Below, piece by piece: positions 1 to 6,375 of a stretch of DNA of 10,012 nt (the first letter of the stretch is position 1; the number at the start of each line of letters is the position of its first letter). The position numbers and the translations under genes are program-made. The stretch comes from Prevotellaceae bacterium (GTDB taxonomy: Bacteria; Bacteroidota; Bacteroidia; Bacteroidales; Bacteroidaceae): NCBI GenBank assembly GCA_021204885.1, contig JAJPYP010000117.1:1-10012 (forward strand), given 5' to 3'. The notes beneath the pieces are model-generated. The model ran no database searches. It was not told where the DNA came from and saw nothing but the letters and a program-made list of their open reading frames with translations.

Positions 1-591
1 GTGTGGCCCGACGGTAGAGCCAATCACGTAGTAAGTGTCAGAGGGGTGGCAACTCCAGTATCGAATGGCCTCGTTGGTGGCGTCCTTCAACGTGCCGCTG
101 CCCGAATAGACCGGCACCACCTTGGCACCAAGCATCTCCATCTTCTCCACGTTGGGACGCTGCCGCGCGATGTCCAAGTGACCCATAAAGACGGAACACT
201 CCATGTTCATGAGCGCACACACCGTGGCCGTGGCCAAGCCGTGTTGGCCGGCACCTGTCTCGGCGATGATGCGGCGCTTGCCCATCCGTCGTGCCAGCAG
301 TATCTGTCCTATCGTGTTGTTTATCTTGTGTGCGCCCGTGTGGTTCAAGTCCTCCCGCTTCAAGTAAACCTTGCAGCCCGTCTGCCGGGAGAGCCGCCCT
401 GCCAAGTAGAGTGGGGAGGGACGGCCCACGTAATCGCGCAGCAACTGGTTGAACTCCTTCTTAAACGACTCCTCCTGCATCACCTCCAAGTAGCAATGCT
501 GCAAATCCGTCACGCATTTGTGCAGAATTTCGGGGATGTAGGCCCCGCCGAATTCTCCGTAATAACCTTCTTTATCAACTGAAAAGCCCAT
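1..591 (-). CDS. trpB: Tryptophan synthase beta chain, N-terminal part (runs off left edge)
   Basis: TrpB is the PLP-dependent beta subunit of cytoplasmic tryptophan synthase; it condenses indole, channelled from TrpA, with serine to give tryptophan. Only the first 197 residues are present; the family is usually about 395-400. Visible signatures: the N-terminal [12 protein letters not shown] block (10-21), the PLP-lysine block [15 protein letters not shown] (78-92, Lys89), the catalytic-Glu loop AETGAGQHG (110-118, Glu111), [13 protein letters not shown] (163-175) and the [12 protein letters not shown] run at the cut edge. The start is the ATG at 589-591, directly before the conserved N-terminal block, with no good Shine-Dalgarno next to it. 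Upstream lie a candidate attenuator leader and an inverted-repeat element. In Bacteroides trpB is often the first gene of the trp operon, which fits the promoter and leader here (family knowledge). Identity is secure. Confidence 0.97.
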   Translation of the reverse strand, partial: MGFSVDKEGYYGEFGGAYIPEILHKCVTDLQHCYLEVMQEESFKKEFNQLLRDYVGRPSPLYLAGRLSRQTGCKVYLKREDLNHTGAHKINNTIGQILLARRMGKRRIIAETGAGQHGLATATVCALMNMECSVFMGHLDIARQRPNVEKMEMLGAKVVPVYSGSGTLKDATNEAIRYWSCHPSDTYYVIGSTVGPH

Positions 592-643
592 AACTGTTTC
601 TATTATGGGACTGTGTCAAAAGACACATCCCCTTCGGGGACAT
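575..643 (-). CDS. Mini-ORF (22 codons) overlapping the trpB start
   Basis: A short reading frame starts with ATG at 641-643 and ends with TGA at 575-577, inside trpB but in another frame. The peptide begins [12 protein letters not shown]. It is preceded by AGGAGGTG (654-661 on the minus strand), about 10 nt from its ATG; this is by far the strongest ribosome-binding sequence near trpB and is unusual for Bacteroidetes, which rarely rely on Shine-Dalgarno pairing. Most of the ORF lies inside the inverted-repeat element, so it may be only a by-product of that insertion. Its stop falls about 15 nt past the trpB ATG, so translational coupling is possible. No protein function is proposed. Confidence 0.3.
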   Translation of the reverse strand: MSPKGMCLLTQSHNRNSYGLFS

Positions 644-692
644 TGCTTGACCACACCTCCTAAGTGCTATATTCAAGTTTTGACACATTCCC
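607..692. mobile_element. MITE-like 86-bp inverted-repeat element upstream of trpB
   Basis: GGGACTGTGTCAAAA (607-621) and TTTTGACACATTCCC (678-692) are reverse complements at 14 of 15 positions and bound an 86-bp segment. Just inside the left end is a perfect hairpin, TGTGTC-AAAA-GACACA (612-627), followed by a second small one around CCCC-TTC-GGGG. TAT directly flanks both sides (604-606 and 693-695), a possible 3-bp target duplication, though this could be chance. There is no transposase. GGGACTGTGTCAAAA resembles ends I associate with Bacteroidetes insertion sequences, but that is memory and not a search. The segment lies between the terminator hairpin and trpB, so its RNA would form structure in the trpB 5' UTR. 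The alternative is a native leader structure that was never mobile. Confidence 0.45.
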
Positions 693-708
693 TATGTTAT
701 TATTATTG

Positions 709-745
709 TAAAGAGCCCCGCCGCAAGTTGCGGCAGGGCTCTTTA
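709..745 (-). terminator. Terminator-like hairpin, candidate trp attenuator
   Basis: Positions 709-724 and 730-745 form a 16-bp stem with one mismatch (719/735) and a 5-nt loop; the upper stem is GC-rich and the base AT-rich. On the minus strand the 3' arm ends GGGGCTCTTTA, followed by ACAATAATAATAAC, so the U-tract is short and broken. It lies downstream of a Trp-containing leader ORF and upstream of trpB, the position of an attenuator. It could also simply end the upstream antiporter transcript, but a promoter lies between the two. Confidence 0.65.
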
Positions 746-793
746 TATTTCAACCTATCGGTCCATACGTTTATTACTTAAGCACTGCACCCC

Positions 794-856
794 TTACGAC
801 TTGTGATGTTGTAACGGGCGACGCCAACAATTTATATAAACCAATGCACGTTTCAT
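794..856 (-). CDS. Candidate trp leader peptide (20 aa, one Trp codon)
   Basis: ATG at 854-856 opens a 20-codon ORF that ends with TAA at 794-796. The peptide begins MKRALVYINCWRRP and has Trp at codon 11 (824-826). It starts about 17 nt downstream of the inferred transcription start and lies between a consensus promoter and a terminator-like hairpin ahead of trpB. CGCCC (816-820), just after the Trp codon, can pair with GGGUG (788-792), while the adjoining GCAGUGCU (781-788) can pair with AGCCCUGC (733-740) in the 5' arm of the terminator. This is the mutually exclusive arrangement expected for ribosome-mediated attenuation. Only one Trp codon is present, where classical trp leaders have two or more in tandem, so the call is inference. 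Confidence 0.5.
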   Translation of the reverse strand: MKRALVYINCWRRPLQHHKS

Positions 857-879
857 TGTTTCTTTCTTTATATCGGCAG

Positions 880-911
880 CAAAATTAAGCACTTTGTTTC
901 TAACAACCAAA
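880..911 (-). promoter_or_regulatory. Bacteroidetes-type promoter for the trp leader and trpB
   Basis: On the minus strand, TTTG (908-911) is followed after exactly 20 nt by TAATTTTG (880-887), matching the Bacteroides -33/-7 consensus TTTG-N19-21-TAnnTTTG. Transcription would start near 873, about 17 nt before the leader ATG. The promoter is 68 nt or more past the antiporter stop, which makes trpB a separate transcription unit. Confidence 0.75.
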
Positions 912-979
912 TAAAACTTACTTTTTTATTTCGTTTTTTATATGGGGAAGCGCACGGGATACCATATATATAAGGTAAT

Positions 980-2644
980 CTAACCCTTCTCCTTGTCCTT
1001 GGCCTTGGCCGTTGACGCCGGCGCGTTTCCCTTGGCGGGCGTCGCACCTTTGCCGTTCTCCTTATGTTCCTCCGCTTTCTTTTGCACCTTTCCCGTAGCT
1101 TCCGTCTTTAGCGTGAGCATTCCTTTGCCCGGCAGGCGCAACTCATCTATGGTAAGCGGGCGCAACTCTTTGAGCTTCGCATTCTTCTTTGTGCCGCCTT
1201 TCCCTTTCTCGGAGATGAGCAGTAGCTTGTCGCCCTCGCGCAGCTTCAACGTGCCGTTCGGAATAAGGTATTCTTCGTCGCGCTTCACAATCATCACGAG
1301 CGTTCCCTTGGGCAGGTTCAACTCCTTCAACGTCTCCCCGCGTGAAAGCAGTTCCTTGGTCACGGTCACGTCGCGCAAGTCTGAATCGATCTCGTCGGGC
1401 AACTCCACGCCAAACTCGTTGCCCTCCTTCTCCATCGGTTTGGAGAGTCCTAACCAACGCGCCATGCGCGACACCGTGGTGCCTTGCACGATCAACGACA
1501 AGATGGTGATGAAGAAGACGATATTGAATAGGTCCTTGGCACCCGGTATGCCCGATACCACCGGATAAGTGGCGAAGATGATGGGCACCGCACCGCGCAG
1601 CCCCACCCAAGAGATGAAGATGTGCGACTTGGCAGAGAAACGCTTGCCGAAGGGCAGCAGGCAGAACAACACGCCAAGCGGCCGCCCCAACACAATCATG
1701 AAGGCCCCGATAAGCAACGCCACCGGTGCCACTCCAAGCAAGTCACTGGGATTTACCAGCAAGCCCAAGCAAAGGAACATGATGATTTGGAAAAGCCACG
1801 TCAAGCCCTCCATAAAGGTGAATATCTCCTTGCGGTGGATAATCTTGTAGTTTCCCACCATGATGCCCGCAATGTACACCGCCAAGTAACCGTTGCCACC
1901 CAGTAGCCCCGTGGCCGAATAGGTGAAGAAGACGAATGCCAGCAGCATGATGGGGTAGAGCGCTTGGTTGTCGATGTTCAGCTTGTTCAGTATCAAGATG
2001 GCTAACTTGCCAAGCAAGTAACCTGCGGCACCACCCACCACGAACTGGATGAAGAACGAGATGGCTATCTGTGTGCCGTTCATGCCCGCCGACTGTATGA
2101 CCTGCGTCAGCACGATGGTGAGCATGTAAGCCATCGGGTCGTTACTGCCGCTCTCCAACTCCAACAGCGGGCGCAAGTGGTGCTTCAAGTTCAGCTTCTG
2201 CGAGCGCAAGATGGCGAAGACCGAAGCCGAGTCGGTAGACGACATGGTCGCCGCCAAAAGCAGCGAGGTAGTGAGCGGCAAATAGATGTTGTTCCAACTC
2301 ATGCCCGACAGGTACCAGATGAACAGCCCCGTGAAAAGCGCGGTGAGCAACACGCCTGCCGTAGAGAGCACGATACCCGGTCCGAGTACCGGCTTTATCT
2401 CGGAGAACTTCGTGTCCATTCCGCCCGAGAACAGGATGATGCTCAACGCCACCATACCGATGAATTGGGCCTCACGGGCGTTGTGGAACTGTAATCCCAA
2501 CCCGTCGCTGCCGAAGAACATGCCCACCATGAGGAACACCAACAAGGCAGGCACGCCGAACTTATACCCCGTCTTGCCCACTATGATGCTCGTGAAGAGC
2601 AGTATGGAACCGATGAGCAACGTGTTTTCCGCTGTAAAGAACAT
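980..2644 (-). CDS. nhaP2: CPA1-type K+(Na+)/H+ antiporter with RCK_C domain (NhaP2/CvrA-like)
   Basis: An inner-membrane cation/proton antiporter of 554 residues that exchanges cytoplasmic K+ (or Na+) for protons, for pH and volume control. Residues 7-400 are a chain of hydrophobic segments, about 12 helices, with CPA1 landmarks: TMSSTDSASVFAILR (133-147), ELESGSNDP (162-170, with the ion-binding Asn168-Asp169 pair) and WVGLRGAVPI (346-355). A cytoplasmic RCK_C/TrkA-C-like domain follows at about 411-480 (FGVELP... GDKLLLISEKG). NhaP2/CvrA proteins share this architecture. The last 40 or so residues (513-554) are a Lys/Glu/Ala-rich, probably disordered tail (VQKKAEEH, AKAKDKEKG), an odd addition to the family core. 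The ATG at 2642-2644 is 4 nt after the stop of the degenerate regulator, so it is probably the last gene of the glgB transcript. Family assignment is firm; K+ versus Na+ preference is not readable here. Confidence 0.9.
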   Translation of the reverse strand: MFFTAENTLLIGSILLFTSIIVGKTGYKFGVPALLVFLMVGMFFGSDGLGLQFHNAREAQFIGMVALSIILFSGGMDTKFSEIKPVLGPGIVLSTAGVLLTALFTGLFIWYLSGMSWNNIYLPLTTSLLLAATMSSTDSASVFAILRSQKLNLKHHLRPLLELESGSNDPMAYMLTIVLTQVIQSAGMNGTQIAISFFIQFVVGGAAGYLLGKLAILILNKLNIDNQALYPIMLLAFVFFTYSATGLLGGNGYLAVYIAGIMVGNYKIIHRKEIFTFMEGLTWLFQIIMFLCLGLLVNPSDLLGVAPVALLIGAFMIVLGRPLGVLFCLLPFGKRFSAKSHIFISWVGLRGAVPIIFATYPVVSGIPGAKDLFNIVFFITILSLIVQGTTVSRMARWLGLSKPMEKEGNEFGVELPDEIDSDLRDVTVTKELLSRGETLKELNLPKGTLVMIVKRDEEYLIPNGTLKLREGDKLLLISEKGKGGTKKNAKLKELRPLTIDELRLPGKGMLTLKTEATGKVQKKAEEHKENGKGATPAKGNAPASTAKAKDKEKG

Positions 2645-2648
2645 GCTG

Positions 2649-3446
2649 TTATATATCCTTGTTTATACTTATATTCATATCTGAATCACGTTTTCCGCTT
2701 GGGGCGCTTCCCGCATCCGCCGTTTGCCTTAGCCTCAATCTCTTCTCCCTCATCACCCAGCCCGAAAAGGGAAACAGTTCTGCCGTGATTTCCCTGCCGT
2801 CGCACAAAATCACCGCTTTCTCTACCGCATACGCCAATTCATCGGCATTTCCGTTCCACGGATAGGCCATAAGCTTACGTGCGGCTTCCTTCGTGAGCGA
2901 CATGGGACGACGGCCATACTGACGGCAGAAGCGGGCTATCATCCGCTCGGCCGTAGGCAGCACTTCCTCCTCGAGCAGCGGTCGCGTCTCGGCTCCTTCA
3001 CTACGGTAGATGTTGCCGTAGGGTTCCGCCTGCTCTTTCACGAAGTGTGCCGCCTCGTCGGCATCCGCCACGTCGATGAGCAGCTTGGCAAGCTTCTGTA
3101 TATTGCACGGCTTCGCCACGAACTCCACCGCGCCCTTCGACATGCCGCGCACGCCGAGGCTTATCTCGGCAAAGGTCATGATAAGTACCACAGGTGTTTC
3201 GGGCTGCAACCGTTTGACTTCGTGCAACCAATACAAATCCTCCTTTCCACCGCCGGGTTTCGCCTTGCCGCCCACTTCCAGCAATACCACCCGCCACGTG
3301 CCTTCCCTCAGCAAACGGGGCAACATCACGGGGGAGGAGGTGGCTACCACCTCCTCGAAATGGGGCATCAACAACAGTTGCAAGGCCTTGCGCAAGCTAC
3401 GGTCGCCCTCCACGATAAGCAGACTACCGCTTCTTTTCATCGGCAT
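2649..3446 (-). CDS. Degenerate NtrC-type response regulator lacking AAA+ core and HTH
   Basis: A 265-residue protein with two recognisable blocks. Residues 8-125 resemble a receiver domain (SLLIVEGDRSLRKALQLLL, then VVLLEVGG, VVLIMTFAEI and VEFVAKPC). The usual acidic pair reads Glu-Gly, the phospho-acceptor position is Glu57 instead of Asp, the switch Thr position is Met90, and only Lys112 is kept. Residues 164-220 match the helical C-subdomain of sigma-54 activators (RMIARFCRQYGRR, then AYPWNGNADELAYAVEKAV, compare YPWPGNVREL-x3-IERAVILC). Between them there is no Walker A or GAFTGA block, and the last 40 residues hold no Fis-type HTH. It therefore probably neither hydrolyses ATP nor binds DNA by that route. 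A Glu can mimic phospho-Asp, so a constitutive protein-binding role is possible (inference). Start: ATG at 3444-3446 or 3438-3440; either overlaps the end of glgB, implying translational coupling. It may be a family-wide degenerate form or a decaying gene. Confidence 0.75.
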   Translation of the reverse strand: MPMKRSGSLLIVEGDRSLRKALQLLLMPHFEEVVATSSPVMLPRLLREGTWRVVLLEVGGKAKPGGGKEDLYWLHEVKRLQPETPVVLIMTFAEISLGVRGMSKGAVEFVAKPCNIQKLAKLLIDVADADEAAHFVKEQAEPYGNIYRSEGAETRPLLEEEVLPTAERMIARFCRQYGRRPMSLTKEAARKLMAYPWNGNADELAYAVEKAVILCDGREITAELFPFSGWVMREKRLRLRQTADAGSAPSGKRDSDMNISINKDI

Positions 3447-5466
3447 CCGTCCACTTCACCTTGCGCAGCACTACAGCCGTACGCGCCGGCAAATAGAGTT
3501 TCAACCACTCCTTCTTCTGTTTCTTGTAGAGCGGGTCGGGGATGGTGAAGTGCTCTATGGTATCGTCAGCCAACCCGTTGCCGCCGAAAGCCTTGTCGTC
3601 CGTATCGAGTATCGCCTTGTAGCTGCCTTGTGGAACGAGCAGACCATAATCGGTAAACGACTGTTTCGGGTTGAAATTGAACACGAAGAGTGTGTCCCTG
3701 CGCAAGAAGGCCAATACTTGGTCGCCGTCGTCGTGCCAAACCTCCTGCACGGGAGAGTCCTGCATGCGCCTGATGCTCTTGATTACGCCTAACATCGCCG
3801 CGTCGAAGTCGCCCAAGTAGTGGTAAGCCAAGTTGTGGTTGTCCACCAAGTCCCATTGCCGGCGGGCATACTTGCACGACCAGCCGTTGCCCTCGCGCGG
3901 GAAGTCGATCCATTCGGGATGCCCGAACTCATTGCCCATGAAGTTCAAGTAGCCGCCGTTCAGCGTGGATGCCGTGAGCAGGCGTATCATCTTGTGCAAC
4001 GCGATGCCACGATGCACGGTGTAGTTCTCGTCGCCCTTCTGCATGTGCCAGTACATGTCCGCGTCAATGAGGCGGAAGATGATGGTCTTGTCGCCCACCA
4101 ACGCTTGGTCGTGGCTCTCGGCGTAGGAGATGGTGCGCTCATCCTTGCGGCGGTTTGTCACTTCCCAGAACATGCTCGAAGGTTTCCAATCCTCGTCAAT
4201 GCGCTCCTTGATAATCTTGATCCAGTAGTCGGGAATGTTCATGGCCATGCGGTAGTCGAAGCCATAGCCACCCTTCTCGAAAGGCACTGCCAAACCCGGC
4301 ATGCCTGATACTTCTTCGGCAATGGTCACCGCTTGGGGGTTCACCTCGTGTATCACCTTGTTGGCCAGCGTGAGGTAGCAGATGGCGTTGTCGTCCTCGG
4401 CACCGTTGAAATAGGATTCATAGCCCATGAACGCCTCGCCTAATCCGTGGCTGTAGTAGAGCATGGAGGTGACTCCGTCGAAGCGGAAGCCGTCCAAGCC
4501 ATACTCCTCGATCCAGAACTTGCAGTTCGACAGCAGGAAGTGAATCACCTCGTTCTTGCCGTAGTCGAAGCAGAGCGAGTCCCATGCGGGGTGTTCGTGC
4601 CTTGCACCGGGATAGAAGTACTGGTCGGGGTCGCCGGCGAAGTTGCCAAGCCCCTCGACTTCGTTCTTCACGGCGTGCGAGTGTACCAAGTCCATGATGA
4701 CAAGCAATCCTTGACGGTGTGCCTCGTCAACGAGTTCTTTCAAGTCGTCGGGCGTGCCGAAACGCGAGGAGGCAGCGAAGAAGTTGGATACATGGTAGCC
4801 GAAGCTCCCGTAATAAGGATGCTCCTGCAACGCCATGATCTGTATGCAGTTGTAACCGCCGCGCACTACACGGGGCAACACGTTCTCCTTGAACTCCTTG
4901 AAGCTGCCCACCTTCTCCTCTTGCGTGGCCATGCCCACGTGGCACTCGTAGATAAGCAACGGACCGCTGGGACGTTTGGGGCGGCGGCGTTTCATGACGT
5001 AGGGATGTTCGGGTGCCCACACCTCGGCGCTGAAGATGTTCGTCTTGGTGTCCTGTACCACACGTGTGGCCCATGCGGGAATACGCTCGCCCTCGCCGCC
5101 ATTCCAATGGATGCGCAGCTTGTAGAGGTCGCCGTGGTGCAGCGCATCGGGCGGCAATAGCAGTTCCCATACACCACTTTCCCCCTCCAAGCGGGTCAGC
5201 TTGTAGGCATCCTCCTCTTTCCAACCGTTGAAAGTACCTGTCAGGTAGATTTCCGTAGCATTGGGGGCCCATTCGCGGAACGCCCATCCGTCGCCCGTGC
5301 GGTGCAAGCCGAAATAGAGATGACCGTCGGCAAAGTCCTTCAAGCCCACCTGCCCGTCGTTCGTCAACTCCGCCTCCTTCTTCAAGGCCTGTTCGTGTCG
5401 CTGCTCTATGATACCCGCATACGGTTCCAACCACGGGTCGTTTTTGATGAATTCCAGCTTTTCCAT
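3424..5466 (-). CDS. glgB: 1,4-alpha-glucan branching enzyme (GH13_8 type)
   Basis: A cytoplasmic glycogen branching enzyme that cleaves alpha-1,4 chains and rejoins the fragment by an alpha-1,6 bond. At 680 residues it has the size and motifs of the eukaryote-like GH13_8 group. An N-terminal helical segment and CBM48 span about 1-155 (WAFREWAPNATEIYLTGTFNGW, 61-82). The (beta/alpha)8 barrel follows, with DLVHSHAVKN (259-268), DGFRFDGVTSM (325-335, nucleophile Asp330), IAEEVSGMPG (382-391, acid/base Glu384) and YAESHDQALVGDK (448-460, Asp453). A beta-sandwich C-terminal domain closes the protein. All catalytic residues are present. The gene follows the DUF2461 gene by 77 nt, and its 3' end overlaps the degenerate regulator gene. 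The start ATG at 5464-5466 precedes MEKLEFIKNDPWLEPY, typical of the group. No promoter consensus appears in the 77-nt gap, so it is probably co-transcribed from upstream. Confidence 0.97.
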   Translation of the reverse strand: MEKLEFIKNDPWLEPYAGIIEQRHEQALKKEAELTNDGQVGLKDFADGHLYFGLHRTGDGWAFREWAPNATEIYLTGTFNGWKEEDAYKLTRLEGESGVWELLLPPDALHHGDLYKLRIHWNGGEGERIPAWATRVVQDTKTNIFSAEVWAPEHPYVMKRRRPKRPSGPLLIYECHVGMATQEEKVGSFKEFKENVLPRVVRGGYNCIQIMALQEHPYYGSFGYHVSNFFAASSRFGTPDDLKELVDEAHRQGLLVIMDLVHSHAVKNEVEGLGNFAGDPDQYFYPGARHEHPAWDSLCFDYGKNEVIHFLLSNCKFWIEEYGLDGFRFDGVTSMLYYSHGLGEAFMGYESYFNGAEDDNAICYLTLANKVIHEVNPQAVTIAEEVSGMPGLAVPFEKGGYGFDYRMAMNIPDYWIKIIKERIDEDWKPSSMFWEVTNRRKDERTISYAESHDQALVGDKTIIFRLIDADMYWHMQKGDENYTVHRGIALHKMIRLLTASTLNGGYLNFMGNEFGHPEWIDFPREGNGWSCKYARRQWDLVDNHNLAYHYLGDFDAAMLGVIKSIRRMQDSPVQEVWHDDGDQVLAFLRRDTLFVFNFNPKQSFTDYGLLVPQGSYKAILDTDDKAFGGNGLADDTIEHFTIPDPLYKKQKKEWLKLYLPARTAVVLRKVKWTDADEKKR

Positions 5467-5505
5467 AAATAGATATTCCGTTTCTTTTTAGAATTGATTT
5501 CACAT

Positions 5506-5536
5506 TCCTTGCCCGCTCCTTGCCGCTTCTCCTTGC
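5506..5536. repeat. Three short direct repeats (TCCTTGC) in the DUF2461-glgB spacer
   Basis: TCCTTGC occurs at 5506-5512, 5517-5523 and 5530-5536, with start-to-start steps of 11 and 13 nt. On the transcribed minus strand this reads as GCAAGGA(G) three times in a purine-rich stretch, beginning just after the DUF2461 stop and ending about 40 nt before the glgB ATG. It could be a protein or RNA binding site, or just purine-rich leader sequence. Confidence 0.4.
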
Positions 5537-5543
5537 AAAAGCC

Positions 5544-6233
5544 CTACAGCATGCCGCCCGTCTCCTCGAAGTCGTCCACCGTATAGTTCAGGAAGTCGTT
5601 GAAACGCTTCACTTGGCGGAAGCCCTCCAACACCTCCTCCAACCAGTTCCCTTGCAGGAAGAAGTCGTCGGGATAGGTGTGCAGCACCGAGTAGTCCTTG
5701 CAACGTATATACTGTAAGTAGGGGTAATCTTTGGAGAATCCCTTGGGTGCCGTTTTCACCGCGCTTTCGCCTATTTCGGTATAAAAGCGGGTAAATGCAG
5801 GGTCCTCCACTATCTCGCGGAACTCAGCTATATTATCCGCCACGGCCTGGCGCAACGCCTTCAAGAGCGCAGGTGTAGGGCAGTACACGCCGCCCGCCAC
5901 CATGCTGTTGTCCGGCTCCAAGTGGAAGTAGTAGCCTCCGTGCATGGCATTCTTGCCCCAAGGATTGATGTAGGCACCCAAGTAACCTTTATAGGGACGC
6001 TTGTCGGGCGAGAAGCGTATGTCGCGGTAGATGCGGAACACGCTCTTCTCCGGGTCTATGCCCCGCACGCGGTCGTCAAACTCGGCAATGCGGGCAATGA
6101 GCAACGTCAGCAGCCGCATGAACTCCGCGCGTGCCGCCTCATACAGCCCACGGTGTTCATTGAACCACGTCCGGTTATTGTTCGCGTTCACTCCGTAGAG
6201 GAACTGAAATATCAGTGATAAATCCATATTCAT
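5544..6233 (-). CDS. DUF2461 (TIGR02453) family protein
   Basis: A 229-residue soluble protein of the DUF2461 family, whose members are about this size and whose function is not established. Family landmarks: NNNRTWFNEHRGLYEAARAE (18-37), the most conserved stretch DPEKSVFRIYRDIRFSPDKR (60-79) continuing into PYKGYLGAYIN, and GGYYFHLEPDNSMVAGGVY (99-117). No signal peptide or membrane segment is visible, so it is probably cytoplasmic. The start ATG at 6231-6233 was chosen as the first Met of the frame; MNM leaves 6225-6227 as an alternative. It lies about 50 nt downstream of a candidate promoter and appears to be the first gene of the unit that includes glgB, the degenerate regulator and the antiporter. 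The neighbourhood suggests a link with glycogen metabolism but gives no reaction. Confidence 0.9.
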   Translation of the reverse strand: MNMDLSLIFQFLYGVNANNNRTWFNEHRGLYEAARAEFMRLLTLLIARIAEFDDRVRGIDPEKSVFRIYRDIRFSPDKRPYKGYLGAYINPWGKNAMHGGYYFHLEPDNSMVAGGVYCPTPALLKALRQAVADNIAEFREIVEDPAFTRFYTEIGESAVKTAPKGFSKDYPYLQYIRCKDYSVLHTYPDDFFLQGNWLEEVLEGFRQVKRFNDFLNYTVDDFEETGGML

Positions 6234-6290
6234 AAAGCAGTACGTTAAACCCGCTCCCGCCGCAAGGTTGGCATCGCCTTGTTCAGTTTA

Positions 6291-6298
6291 CAAAAGTA
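6291..6298 (-). promoter_or_regulatory. Candidate -7 element for the DUF2461-glgB unit
   Basis: TACTTTTG on the minus strand matches the Bacteroides -7 consensus TAnnTTTG and is identical to the -7 box upstream of fabD. No clear TTTG lies 19-21 nt further upstream, so the -33 half is weak. It sits between the terminator at 6333-6375 and the DUF2461 start, giving a 5' UTR of about 50 nt. Confidence 0.5.
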
Positions 6299-6332
6299 GG
6301 GAAAATATTTTAGAAGTACATCGAACACGACT

Positions 6333-6375
6333 ATAAAAAACGCCGACCCCATGCCAAAGACATCGAGTCGGCGTT
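6333..6375 (-). terminator. Rho-independent terminator downstream of the GH13 amylase gene
   Basis: AACGCCGAC (6339-6347) and GTCGGCGTT (6367-6375) form a perfect 9-bp stem with a 19-nt loop. On the minus strand the second arm runs into a six-T tract (6335-6340) ending TTTTTTATAG, as expected for an intrinsic terminator. It lies about 200 nt past the amylase stop and before the next promoter, so it separates the fabD-amylase side from the glgB unit. Confidence 0.75.

Noticed and set aside
940..975. Terminator for the antiporter (TATATGG with CCATATA)
   Set aside because: A 7-bp AT-rich stem with a 16-nt loop and A-rich rather than T-rich sequence downstream on the minus strand; not convincing.
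3076..3792. Long plus-strand open frame of 238 codons
   Set aside because: It lies antisense to the degenerate regulator and glgB, has no recognisable motif and no promoter, and is explained by the GC-rich codon use of the opposite genes.
4447..5160. Plus-strand open frame of 237 codons
   Set aside because: Antisense to the catalytic barrel of glgB, whose motifs are all intact; the frame has no family signature.
4727..5503. Minus-strand frame of 258 codons overlapping the 5' half of glgB
   Set aside because: Out-of-frame shadow of glgB, rich in Arg and Gly, with no domain signature.
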